Shown here: one piece after another, positions 46,711 to 58,515 of the stretch
Layout of the letters: every line of letters starts with the position of its first letter
Position numbering within the stretch: position 1 is the stretch's first letter
Assembly (NCBI GenBank): GCA_947034885.2
Contig: OX344749.2
Location: forward strand, 5,347,501 to 5,411,500
Source: Thuidium tamariscinum
Lineage: Eukaryota > Streptophyta > Bryopsida > Hypnales > Thuidiaceae
Length of the DNA: 64,000 bases
Direction: 5' to 3'
The notes under the pieces: model-generated
What the model saw: the letters and a program-made list of their open reading frames with translations, nothing else
What the model was told of the DNA's origin: nothing
The model's database searches: none
Made by a program: the position numbers and the translations under genes

Positions 46711-49343
46711 TTAACCATACATGACCAAGACTTTTTTTAATCTTCTTGGAATTTGTTCTAAATTGAAGAAAAAATGAACATTTTTATAAGCCTTATCAAA
46801 ATCTTGTTCAATGTTACAATAACAATTCAAACAAGATATGTTAAACATTACTTAGAAAAATAAAACACAACAATATCACTTATTGATTGAAAGATTATAA
46901 TGTTTTATTGTGGAGGTGTTAAAATTCCAAAAGCCTATCAAACTCTTTGAATCTTCTTTTTACTTGAGAAATCTAAGAATTTAGTCTCCAAAATATTTGG
47001 GGTTCAAGTGCCTAACATGCCTAACATCAATCAATTCCAATATTCTCAAAATACACTCTACAATTTATTTAAACGAATTTCCAACAATCTCATACAAAAC
47101 AAATTATTTCTTATTTCATTAAGGGTCAATCCAGCTACTGAAGTGATAGATTTGTTACGACTTCTTCAAATTTGAGGATAAAGTTCAAGTGATGTATTGT
47201 TTTAAATATTTAATAATTGGATATTTAAACACATGTGTCTCATTTAATACTTGCTTAGAACTATTTAAGAATCAAAATGAATTTACTATCTTCCAATCTA
47301 TTTTATATTATTAAACTGATCTATAATTCATCACTACACAAAAAACAATTGTCCTATACAAACACTTTGGAGATAGAAACAATTATTACATTATTGCATC
47401 ATGTACAATACAATTTTTTCTTTGGTACATTGGTCATCAATGACATCAAATCAACAAGCAACAATATGTGTTCTCCATTCTTGGAATTCTTCCCCAATTT
47501 TGAAATTGACATTCAATTTCTTTACAATTTAGAGTCACCTTTTCCTAAAAGGCTCCACATTCATTATTTGGCTTTTCTTTTTTTATTGATAATGAATGAA
47601 TTTAATTTATTTTTAATAGATGAGATGTAAATGAAATTTCATAATACAATTGTTACATGCACACGTTATCGAGGTACTACTAATCATAAGCAATTTTATC
47701 TTTTTTATTTGGAGAACCTCTACATGTAGTCATCTACTATCTATTTCCATGTACAAATTTTACATATGTAGATTTTATTATTCTAACAAAATTTGGATTT
47801 TCAAATAAGCTAACATAATTTGGATTTTTTTTCAAAAATATTGTGTATTTCATGCTCATTCAATAGAGCCCCACAATTCCACAAAGGTACCTATAGAAAC
47901 TAGAAAGTCAAGAAAGCAATGACACATTTACAGAGAATGTTCAATGAAAAATCACAATCTATCATTTTTTATATCAAAATTTTTTATGCTTCAAGTGAAT
48001 TTGGAAAAATAAATATTTGGAAATTCTAAATTCTAAAAATAGAAATATTATAAGGTTAGATTATTCCTCCAATTTTTTGAAACACCACATTTTTTTAGCT
48101 TTGGCATTCATTGCTTCAAAAATATTTGATTAGCTCCCAAGTGGGTAAAAAAATCCTTGAATTCCTAATGAAAGCTTTTGTTGAACATCTACAAAGATTT
48201 TTAAACTATAATGAGTAGTAAACAATTTGATATAATTTATCCATTTTTTGGAAGATATAACCAAATAAATTTAAAGCACACATGTTATAGAGAACTTCGG
48301 AAAAACAATATCACTTATGGATTAAAAGATTATAATATTTGATTTCATAAAAGTAGCAAAAACAATTTGAAGGGTTCTAATTCTCTTTTCAAATGTGAAA
48401 TCTCAAATCTCAAATTGGTTGCCAAAATAAATGCAGTGCAGAGGCCCTACATACATCATTCTAATCTATTTTTGTTTCTTAGGAATGTATTCTTCTGTAT
48501 TTTCAAATCGATTTCTAATAGGATTTTTCCTACACGATGTATTGTATGTCTGTATTTTATTGATAATTCATGTCCAATAGCTCTAAACATTGTAAAAGAC
48601 CTTGATTGCAGTGGACCCCCTTGTAAGGTATCTTGAATAGAAAAATCATAATCCATCTTTTCCAAATTTATTTAATTGAAGCTAAAAGTTGACTTCAAAA
48701 AGAAATTTTCAAAAATATAATGTATTGAAAATAGCAACTTCGTTAGGTTTTGTTCAACTTCAAAGTTTGACAAACATTGGATTTTTGTAGCTTGGACATT
48801 TCATATTCAAGAATTATTAGAAACTTTTAAATTTCCTATTTTTTATTCTACAAGGACCTCTAAACCCTTTGTGGCCATGTAGTTTGTATATGATGAATAT
48901 AATGGTAATCAATTGAAAAACAAATGATTCATGCTATTCAATGCAAAGTCAATCAATTAGAATGATAGTGTGTATTTTATAAGTAACAATATATCACATT
49001 TCATATTTTTCATTAATATTTAAGCATTTATAAGGTTAAATACAAGTTGATCAAAAAAATCCAACGGTCATCCTATTATAAAGGCATTCAAAGATTGTTA
49101 CATTACACAGGAAAAAAAAGTCTTCCTGACCTTGCATTTCTAACACTCAATGCTTGGTGAAAAACCCAATCAATCTAAGTATCTAACTAAATCAAAGTTT
49201 AAAAAAAATCATATCATATGATTTTATTTCATTTAATTCCTATGGCCTTCAATCAAAAATTTTGAATCTGTGATTATTAATTTTAATTCATTTGCAAGGC
49301 TAAATATTGTATGTAAGGAACATCCATACTATCACCTTTTGTA
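46711..49343. other. AT-rich DNA with further decayed MITE copies, no gene
   Basis: Parts of the same TTAA-MITE family recur at about 46750-47140 and 48290-48790 (GATTAAAAGATTATAATATTTGAT, TATCTTGAATAGAAAAATCATAATCC, CTTCGTTAGGTTTTGTTCAACTTC). The remainder has no recognised content. Confidence 0.45.
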
Positions 49344-49347
49344 TTAA

Positions 49348-50270
49348 CCCCTAAAGGACTAAAGTCCCCTTGGGGGACACTTGGAATTTCGGGCAGGCTT
49401 GTGTGACTTGATTTTTGCTATGGTTTTTTTAAACTTCTTTTGAAGATAGGAAATCAGATTAGCTTTCCAAAAATATAATCTTTATTTCAATTGGTGCTTC
49501 GAAGCAAAAGTTATGCCATTCCAAGTCCAAACAATAGTTCACTAAGCCCAAAAAAAACACAATAAACATTGTTTTTAATTTTTAATTTTTTCTCTCTAAG
49601 ATTATATTGTTTTTCTACATTTGAAGCTTTGGTTGATTTAATTTGGACTAATAATGAAAAAGTGATGGTCTTGTGGACAATCTTGTATTTTGGGCAATCT
49701 AAGCACCTTCTTAAAAAAATAACTTATAGAATGTATTTTTGAATACAATTTTCCAAATTTTCCTAATTTTAATTTTTGATAGAGTTCAGGATGTTTGCAA
49801 GAACAAGCTCACCGTTGGGATCATAGTTTTCCAATTACATCTTAAAGTTATTAAGCACTTACTGTTTTATTCAATCTTGGACCTACTTTTGCTTCACAAT
49901 TTTTTCATGAATAAAAATCAAGTAGTTTTTCTTTTTAAAAATTTTCCCTAATCCTCAACTCAAATGTTCAATATAAAAAATTTTAACTTCATACTCCATA
50001 TTGCAAAAAAATTATACAAATGGCAATCAAAGTCATCTGAAATTGTAAGTAGAGTTCAAAAAAACTTATTTGGACAACTTTGAATGCTAATATCTTCCAA
50101 TCAGTGCAGTCAAACTTCATGAAATTTTTACCACATGATCTCAGACAAGTAATTTACAAGATCCTATAGTTAGATTCTAATTTTTTTTTTAGTTGTTTTC
50201 TTGGGAGGAAGTAGCAAACATGGCAGTTTTGAGTGGTTTCAAGCCACAAAATGCCTCAGTCCTTTGGGGG
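49348..50270. mobile_element. TTAA-flanked MITE, different subfamily, 923 bp
   Basis: The element is CCCCTAAAGGACTAAAG...CTCAGTCCTTTGGGGG with perfect TTAA on both sides (49344-49347 and 50271-50274). The interior differs from the other TTAA MITEs, so it is a separate subfamily with the same kind of termini. No transposase is present. Confidence 0.85.
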
Positions 50271-50274
50271 TTAA

Positions 50275-50790
50275 TAGACATCCCATTCAAGAACAATAAT
50301 AGGATCATTGACATGTCAATGAGTACTGTGAGAGTGTCACATATAACCAAACTTTGAAGAGATGGATGTTACATTTGTTAAATTCATTTTTTCTATGTAA
50401 TAAGACCATCACATTCAAATTTACAAACAAATCACCATGTGATGTGCAAAAAGTGATTGTATTAGAGAAAAAACTTTGATACGGAAATTAGAATGGAATT
50501 ATCCCAATATACAAATGTAAACACATGTATTCCAAAGCATTCTTGGAGATGCAATTCTAAACCAATGTTGTGCATAGAAATAATTCTTATCTCCTACATA
50601 TCCAAGCAATGAATTTTTGAAAATTGCTCACCAATTACTTGCAATCAATCATGCCTTTAGCAAATTTGAAAACTTTGAGTTAAACAATTCATCACAGCAT
50701 CAACAATGTATAAACCGAAAGGTATCAAATATATACATATGTAATTACAAAAAAACGTTGTGGTTCTCAAAATGCTAAAAAACTACCATG
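50275..50790. other. AT-rich DNA 3' of the coiled-coil gene
   Basis: Nothing recognised. It presumably includes the gene's 3' UTR. Confidence 0.3.
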
Positions 50791-52217
50791 TCACTCAACA
50801 TTTTTTTTGCCCTTCTCTTCTCTCTTCTGCCTCTTAGCTAATATTTGGGACCAAACCACCTTCTGTTCACTCTTGAGCTTGGATAGAATGTCATGTTTCC
50901 ACCACTCTCCACGTAACCAAGCTGTCTTAGTTGCTTTTTGCATCTCCAGGACTGTCTTTTGTTTATCCACTTTCTCTTGCAACTCATTTTCCACCTTAAG
51001 AGAAGCAACTAATTTCTTCTTCAATTCCTCTACTTCCAAGGGGGTCATCTCATGTTGTGTACAAAAGTCTCCCCAACCGTACATGTCAACAACACGGTCA
51101 AGTGGGGCTTTGTCCGTGATCTCACAAAGGTGCGTCAACCTCAATTGTGCCTCTTCAAGACCTCTTTTCTCACGGTCACAATGATCATCTTCTTCTTTGG
51201 AGTCCTCCATGGCTTTTGCAAGCCTTTTCTTTGTAATTGGATTATCGACCGTAGAACTAGAAGCTCCATCTTGAGAACCATAGAAGCTAAGATAAAACGC
51301 TTCCAAGTTCTTCATCTCCTCATGTTGCTTTGACAATTGGATTCGAGCAGTTTCAATTTGGGCTAGAAGGGTTGGAACCCCATCACCCAAATCTTCCATA
51401 GCCTCGTTCTGTAGAGTCTTTAACTCTTTCTGCTTCTCTTCCAAGTCTTGAAGAAGTAGCTTGAGATGATCATTGTAATACTCTTTCGTGTCTTCATAAA
51501 TTGTATCTTCAAGCTTTTCTTCAATGCCCAACATTTGTTCCACTTCAAGCTTTTCTTCAATACCCGACATTTGTTCCACATCAAGCAATGGCATTTGAAG
51601 AGGTGCCACCACTTCTTCCAATTTTGTAGGTGGCTCTTCCATCTTGGCCATATCCAATAATTCATTCAATGGTTCATTCTCTTCATCCGAATTCGCGTGA
51701 TGTGACCACTGATACTCATCAGTAGGCACTACATTCTTGATGAAAAGATTTTTTCCTAGCCCTGCTCTTGGATTGGGGGAGGGACCCGCTCTAGGAATGT
51801 CTTTGGTTGTTGGAATGGTGGCCATCTTCGATCCCTTGATGGTCCTCCAATCCACCGTTCTTCTCAGGATGACCTCCGCATACACCATCTCACGCAGATA
51901 CAATTGAACCTCATTTCTCGGCACGGTCTGTGTGTTGTGCAAGTACCGATAAACTTCAATACATCGTTGCACAAATGCATCGTGAGTGCACGAATGAAGG
52001 TTTGCCACATTCGATTGCACATGAATCTTGTGCCGATAATGATGGAAAAGCTTGTCGATGTGACACCACTGAATGAATCCCTTACAAGTGGTCGCGGTCC
52101 AATCACCTTGAATTCTATCCCAACCTGGATAAGCCATCGCATTAGGATCAAGAAGGATGTGGCGTTGCCTTTTTTTTTTTTTGCTTTGGCCTTCACCTTC
52201 TTCTTCATGGCATCCAT
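50791..52217 (-). CDS. Intronless coiled-coil protein, unknown family (448 aa from 52137)
   Basis: The long frame starts at 52137 and ends at 50791. Its first 100 residues are Cys/His/Trp-containing and globular-looking (DRIQGDWTATTCKGFIQWCH). Next come a Pro-rich linker and an acidic part with a tandem VEQM(S/L)GIEEKLE repeat. Long charged helices follow that should form coiled coils, and the tail is Lys-rich. No family was recognised. An upstream ATG at 52217 opens with a Lys-rich start (MDAMKKKVKAKAKKKK) in another frame. The two frames meet at a 13-base A run (about 52170-52182). A one- or two-base slip there would join them, so the true start may be 52217. Array C lies 180 bp upstream. 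Confidence 0.65.
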
Positions 52218-52394
52218 TGAACTGTAATCTTCAGTGGGTATTTAAAAATACCTCAATGTATGACGAGTTGCACGAGACACTAGCTTAGAGCACAAAGTGG
52301 AGAGGAATGAACCCCTGAAAAGTGAAAACAGTTGTTGAACACGCAGTCAGCCACTTCACGGTGGGTAACAACTAACAAGCAGTGCACAAAGCGA

Positions 52395-52706
52395 AAATGG
52401 CGAATGCGGGTGGAGGCGACTACTTATGCACCCGAAGTCGCACAGGGGCGAGTGCGGGTACAGGGCGAGGCGACCTCGGGTAGGGGGCGACTGCGCGTGG
52501 GCGACTTCGCGTGGGGCGACCGCGCGTCAGGCGACTACGGGTTGGGCGGGAAGTTCGAACTCCCCTCCTCCAGCGACCACACGTGGGGCGACCGCGGGTC
52601 GGGCGGGAAGTTCAAACTTCCCTCCTCCAGCGATCGCGCGTGGGGCGACCGTGGGTCGGGTGGGAAGTTCAAACTTCCCTCCCCCAGCGACCGCGCCTCC
52701 TGGTAA
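52395..52706 (+). repeat. GC-rich array C, upstream of the coiled-coil gene
   Basis: GCGACCGCGGGT-like units are followed by three head-to-tail copies of a unit of about 57 bases (from about 52546). Each consists of GGGCGGGAAGTTC(A/G)AACT(T/C)CC, CTCCAGCGAC and one or two array units. The unit contains the palindrome GGAAGTTCAAACTTCC or a near form. The inner border (52343-52395) matches the inner border of array E. Confidence 0.85.
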
Positions 52707-53060
52707 GAAAATTCAGGGTTTTGAAATTGCCCCCAAAAATGATTTGGCCACCTAAAATTTTGGAGGCAACTGGCTGGATCCACCAAAGAGTATTGAAGAT
52801 ATTGACATGTAAATGCCCAAATCATTTCTTAAATTGTTTGAGAAAAATAGTTTTTGTTCAACAATAAACCAATCCTTTCATAAGCTTAAATTATCCATTC
52901 TTTTCTAAAAGTCATCCAACAAATTAAAAATAGACATGTCTTAGACCAACTAGGAAAAACATAATACACGATATCTCTTATGGATTGATAGATTTAAATG
53001 TTTCATGATAGAAGTATTCAAATTGCCAAATGAACTTCTCTTCTTTTCATCATGTTTTCC
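52690..53060. repeat. Outer flank of array C, shared with array D, running into a decayed MITE
   Basis: CAGCGACCGCGCCTCCTGGTAAG is followed by GAAATTGCCCCC, TTTGGCCACCTAAAA, GGAGGCAACTGGCTGGATCC and TATTGAAGATATTGACATG. The same blocks occur after array D (56794-56935). From about 52806 the sequence resembles the TTAA-MITE family in reverse (GTAAATGCCCAAAT..., GATATCTCTTATGGATTGATAG). Confidence 0.75.
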
Positions 53061-55291
53061 CAGGTCTAATCTAAAAAAGTAGTTAGTGGAAAAAAAAGCA
53101 GAGGGTTTCATATACATAATTCTAATCAATTTTTGCCTTCTCCGAATCTTCTATGTACAAATTATAGAAAAGAAATTTTCAGTTCATTTTTCCTTAAGCC
53201 TTTAATGTAATTACAAGTCATCTCCGTGATACCTACTTAAGGACTTAAAAAAGGCAAGATTGCAATAGACATCTTTACAGTAAATCTTCAACCCAAAAAA
53301 CATAACCAATCATTTCCAGATCGGTATTATGATGCTTAAACTAGACATCCTTTAGTAATTTTCTCATTAATATGAACTAGTAAAAATAGGAATTTCAATC
53401 AAATCTATTTTGCATTGCAATTGAGGAAAAATCAAATTTATGTGCCTCCGAATTCTACGGGTTAAAAGAATGAGAAACACATTCATGCCGCATTCCCTCC
53501 CCTAATTAGTCTTCATGTAAATAAAAATCATGCCATGATGTTGTGGAGGGAAACATGAGAAAATATCCTTACCAATTCTTTGGGACCCCTTCACTAACGA
53601 TGTTGGTCATTTATGTTGTGCTTAGTTGGATGGAATGTAAAATCAATATTACTAATATATTCTTAACAATAAAATTTGAGAAATCCATATCAAATATAAA
53701 TCTTGGTTCAAAAATCTAAAATTTCAAGAGTAGAAGCAAATTATAGTGTAGAAAATTACAAGGTAAATTAACTTTTGTACCACTCTATATTTTGAAATGT
53801 GCTTGTACATATTCAAATTCAAACTTCACTAATCTAAGGAGATCTTCTATATTTTAGGGAATAGTAGAAACTAAATTTCATAAGCTTCATTTATTGTTTT
53901 TTGTCAAAATCAAAAGAAAGTTTTCAAATTGTCAAAATCAAGTTCCAAGAGAAAAAGAATTAAAAGTAATGAAATGCATTAGACAATGTACCATTTCTAG
54001 GGTTCAAAACAATCCCATATAAACTTATTTATTTTTAAATGTCTTGAACTCAAATGAATAGTGTGGCTATAGCGCTCGTCAATGAAGTTACATTGAAAAT
54101 ATTGTGTGAAGATCATCCATTCTTCAATATATACAAAGTTCAGTTGATCATTTGAAGGACAAAAAATGTCCTCAACATCCTTGAAGGATTAAAAATCTAT
54201 TCAATACATGTAATATTTCTCATTCATACAAGTTTATAATAGGATCTTTTCAAATTTGCAACCATGTAAAGAAGTGAGGAGTTCTTCATTCTTTCTTCTT
54301 ACAAGTATCTTTCTTTTAACCAATAGCAAAAAATAATCTTTACTAAGATCATGAAGTTCTTTTACATCTATGGTCATGGATGAATGTTTGAAAATGGATG
54401 CAAATCCACCTTTTCATCTAAAGTACATAAATTTATCTCAAGTAGAGCCTTCATGTTTGGAAATTTGATAACAATGAACGCAATTCATCCCTTGGGAAAA
54501 AAAAGAATTTATCATGAAAGATTATCTTTCAAAAAATATTTTTTATTTTCTAGAAAAAGTGAGTACAAATGTACAATTAATCACTATAATTTCATAACTA
54601 TACTTTACTAAAATCTTACTAAATGTCATCTTTGGAAACAAAGTGTAGTTTAAGTCTAAAATTCGATTTAGTCACCTACCTAACTATAAGATATCAAAGT
54701 AGATAGTATAGAAATGTGTAAATGAAAATTGTAAACTTTGAGGTTAGCCAAGGTAAATTTTTTAAAGATTTGAGGTTTAATTCCTAAAGGGATCAAGGGT
54801 TCATTCAAATTTTCAAAATTATAATGATATACTATAAAATGAAATATAGGATAACAATTTAATCACATAATTCAATCAAAAGTGATTATCTACATAATAT
54901 ATCCCTATAGTTAGATAATTGGTACACTATCACTATGACAGTATGACTTATTTTTCAATTAAATTTGAACCTTTAAAATCACTGTAAAATAAAGTACAAA
55001 TAGAATAATTGTAACTATCTTCTTACAAGAATTTTCTTTACGTTCAATATAGTATGTTTAGATTGTAATTATTATTTATGATTTTTATTTTACTTATTTA
55101 TTCACATCGTTTTGGAATGGTAATTTCTTGAATTCAAAAGTTTGTTCACAATTTCAAACATACTTTATTTTCTTAAGTACAGAAGATTTGCAAGAGTATT
55201 TATGAAAATCTAAATTAAAAAAATGAAATAAAAACAACACAATAATCTACAAGTGTTCTGATGTCTGCAGAAATGAAAAATTGTGTGTTTT
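53061..55291. other. AT-rich DNA, no gene
   Basis: No supported coding or structured feature in this 2.2-kb stretch. Confidence 0.35.
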
Positions 55292-55295
55292 TTAA

Positions 55296-55933
55296 CCCCT
55301 AAATGCCCATGGCACTCAAATGTGGTGTCAAAGAAACTTTGAAGTTCATGAAAGCCTTACCAAAAATTTATTTTTAGTGGTTTATATTTTTGGAAGGCTT
55401 TTTTCAAAGTCTAGATTTACCATCAATAATCCAATTTTGAAAATGAATGATTATGATTTTTCTATTCAAATTTTAATGCAAGGGTACCCATTGCAATCTT
55501 GACAATCCATAGTGTTAAAGACTCTTGGAAATGAGCCTCAAATACACTAGATCTTAGAGAAAAAATCACACAAGAAATTCATTTCAAAAAATTTTAGACT
55601 ACATTTTGAGAAGCCATAAATTGATTGTGGCTATGCTTCTTAGGCCCTAACACCTAGTATTGTTTTGGTGACCACCTTTTTAGATTTGACATGCAAAAAG
55701 AGAGCTCAAAGATTTTCAAACTTTCTACACCCTCATGATCAAACATTACAATCTTTCAATCCAGAAGTGATATACTTGTGTTTTCTTTTTCTGGGTGATC
55801 TTTAACATGTCTACTTCAAATTTCTAAAGTTTCAATTAAAAGAAAATTTATTCAACTTATCAAGAATGTTGCATCTTGTTCCAATTTAGAGCAAATTCTA
55901 AGAAATTCAAAGTAAGCCTTAGGCATTTAGGGG
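55296..55933. mobile_element. TTAA-flanked MITE, best-kept copy of its family, 638 bp
   Basis: The element is CCCCTAAATGCCCATGGC...GCCTTAGGCATTTAGGGG with TTAA immediately on both sides (55292-55295 and 55934-55937). The interior is shared with 7370-7964, 46127-46710, about 48290-48790 and about 59880-60290. piggyBac-like non-autonomous ends; no ORF. Confidence 0.9.
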
Positions 55934-55937
55934 TTAA

Positions 55938-56324
55938 ACACTTTTGTATTCATTTGTTTATCACTACTTGAAGACATGGTCTCTTATAAGTTATGTCTTA
56001 ATTGTACAGAGTTGGGGAAAAAATGATTCATGGCAAATAATTCAAAAAGGGTTAAATATTTTAATTTCAGGCCTTAGGATTTTAAATATTAAATTCCCCT
56101 TTTTGTTTGAATAAGATCAATACTCTTCAAATAATGAAAAGTCAAATCATATTCTAGCACCTCCAAATAGGAACACAACCCTTTTGAGGTAGGCGAGTAA
56201 TCCTGCCTAATTCTGCAAAAGGCTTGATGCCCCTGGTCTGAATGTACTGGTTCCTGTGCCAATGGAATTTTCTCCATTTGTTCAAAAAGAAAAAAAAATA
56301 GAAAAAATAAAGGCACGATCGTGT
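55938..56324. other. Sequence before array D, unidentified
   Basis: A minus-strand open frame here (to about 56300) has no recognised domain and is not called as a gene. An A-rich run (AGAAAAAAAAATAGAAAAAAT) lies just before the array. Confidence 0.3.
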
Positions 56325-56815
56325 CTCGAGCGACCGCGGGTCTTGGCGTGGAATTTCTAAACCCCCGATTCTGGCACTGCGAACGCGCACCCGCGAGTGG
56401 GCGACAGCGGGTTGGCGCGACAGCGCGTAGGGCGACCTCGGGTCCTGGCGCCATGTTCAAGTCCTTCGAATCCTGGCACACAGCGACCGCGGGTGGGCGA
56501 CTGCGCGTGGTGGCAACTATGGGTCATGCGGGGAAGTTCAGAAGCCCCGATCTTGGCACTGCGACCGCGGGTGGGTGCGACAACGGGTTGTGCGACCTCG
56601 CGTGGGGCGACCTCGGGTCCTTGCGGGAAGTTCAACACTCCACTCTCATGGAACACAGCGACCGCGGGTGGGTGCGACTTCGCATCGAGGCGACCTCGTG
56701 TCTTGGCGGGGATCCTGGGACACAGCGACCGCCCTTGGGTGCGACCTCGGGTGGGCGACCGCGGGTCCGACAATTAAAAAGCCTCCAAAAGAACAGCGAC
56801 CGCGCCTACTGGTAA
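56325..56815 (+). repeat. GC-rich array D (largest, no adjacent long ORF)
   Basis: Nearly 500 bases with about 15-20 array units are arranged in four or five longer periods of about 75-95 bases. Each period has a GCGGG(A)AGTTCA-like or CATGTTCAAGTCC-like block, then TGG(C/A)ACACAGCGACCGCGGGTGGG, then more units. It shares its outer flank with array C. Confidence 0.85.
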
Positions 56816-56935
56816 GGAAAGGAATTAATTTGAAATTCCCCCCTCCCCCCCCCCCCAAATTATTTGGCCACCTAAAAATACGGAGGCAGCCGGCTGGATC
56901 CAACCAAGATTATTGAAGGTATTAACCCCTACCTA

Positions 56936-57751
56936 CCCAACCGACCATATATGGTCGATCTGAAATTAAAGGCCCATATCTGAATAGGCAGTTACATTCC
57001 TTGAACCTTAAAAAAAAAATTAGACACTTTTAAGGGTTAACTATTGAGAACTTTCATTTTTCACTGTAAAAAGTATATATTTGATTATTGAGAGGTCTTC
57101 AAAGGCATACATGTGTCATAAGTGAAGTGTAAAGCTTGCCAATTTTACTTCATTTCCTAGATTTATGCAATTTCACTTGATTTGAGATCTAAGAAATAGT
57201 ACATATCCATTTGCTTTGAGAATGGTTAGAATGGAAAGAAGAAAGTGTTTCCATGATTCAACATTGAAAATTTAATCATACAACTATTGACTTGGAGTTA
57301 TTTCCAAATTCTACTTTAAAAAAATAATTGCATTTCAACAATTGCAAGGTGGATTGTCTAATGAATTCAATAGCTTTTCATGTGAAACTAATTTTTTTTT
57401 TAAATGCATTTTAGTGTGCTAACACTCTTTGTAGTTAATTATGTCCCCTCCAACCCCCAACACAATTCATATGCAAATTTGAGAAACTTTGTGGGAAAGA
57501 GCAATATACAAAGTATAAAAGATGTACTACTCTCTTGTTATAATCTCACAACTCCTATGCAATTTTGTACTCAAAATTTGTGTACTTACTAATAAACAAG
57601 TTCTTTAAACATCCATGTGGTATAATTTGGGAAGAAAATCAATTTGCTTCACTAGGGATGACTACAAGCTCATATATTTTTTTCATATTCAAATACACTT
57701 GAAAAATATGAAAAAATAAATAAAAATTGAAAAGGCTTGGGCATTTAGGGG
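56936..57751. mobile_element. TTAA-type MITE inserted in the array D outer flank, 816 bp
   Basis: It is flanked by TTAA (56932-56935) and TTAC (57752-57755). Ends are CCCCTACCTACCCAACC and GGCTTGGGCATTTAGGGG. It is the inverted relative of 2411-3221. The equivalent place beside array C (TATTGAAGATATTGACATGTAAATG, about 52790) is unoccupied, which shows directly that this is an insertion. Confidence 0.85.
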
Positions 57752-58515
57752 TTACCATGTAAATGTCCGGAGTACTTCTTTAATAGTTTTAGGAAAATAG
57801 TTATAATTGAACAATACACCAATCCTTTGGTAACCTTAATCCATTCATTAGAGCCTTAGAGGATTTTTGAGTTCTAAAGAGGGCCGCTAAGAGGTGTTTG
57901 GAAGGGTGCTTTTGTATTTAAATATTCTCCTTGAGGATGACTACTTCCCTATACGTGCTCATTGGAAAAGATTTTTTTCCAATGTGTACTTCCATGTGAC
58001 AATAGCTTTCATTGGGTGGATCACGGAGACCATGATGAAGCTTTGTCATTTAAAATTTGGGTTTAGGACATGAAGATGACACCAAACTATCCAATCAGGA
58101 ACACTATTTTGTACAACCATTAAGATAATAATATAGTATTGTACATTGACTCCACTAGTGGATTTTCTTTTACAACCATTGATATAATGTTATACTATCC
58201 AAATTTAATATTTGGTAATAGTGCCTTGTTATTGTAGTCTCTACTTTTACTTCACACAATATTTCAACTACTAGTTTTTGTCTTCATTAAATAGGTGTGC
58301 ATGTCTATCTCTAAGGGCCTTATATAGATTTCAAAAACCCTCTTATGCTTTGCTATAAGTCATCCAACAAATAAAAAGTAGACATGTCTTAGATCAAATA
58401 GGAAAAACATAATACACGATATCTCTTATGGATTGAAAGATATAAATGTTTCATGATGGAGGTGTTTCAAATTAGCAAATGAACTTTTCTTTTTTTCATC
58501 ATGTTTTCCCAGGTC
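57752..58515 (-). repeat. Continuation of the array D flank: decayed MITE split by an insert of about 490 bp
   Basis: 57756-57850 and 58345-58515 match the array C flank (CATGTAAATG..., AATACACCAATCCTTT, then GTCATCCAACAAAT, CACGATATCTCTTATGGATTG). About 490 bases between them (57850-58345) are absent beside array C, so they are an insertion here. The insert's ends are not clearly resolved. Confidence 0.65.

Noticed and set aside
56089-56300. Minus-strand frame before array D that looked faintly transposon-related
   Set aside because: No recognisable motif of any element family, so no call was made.
56321-56916. Several long overlapping frames through array D (and similar ones in arrays A, B, C and E)
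   Set aside because: GC-rich repeats lack stop codons by composition; the frames encode repetitive, low-information peptides on both strands.
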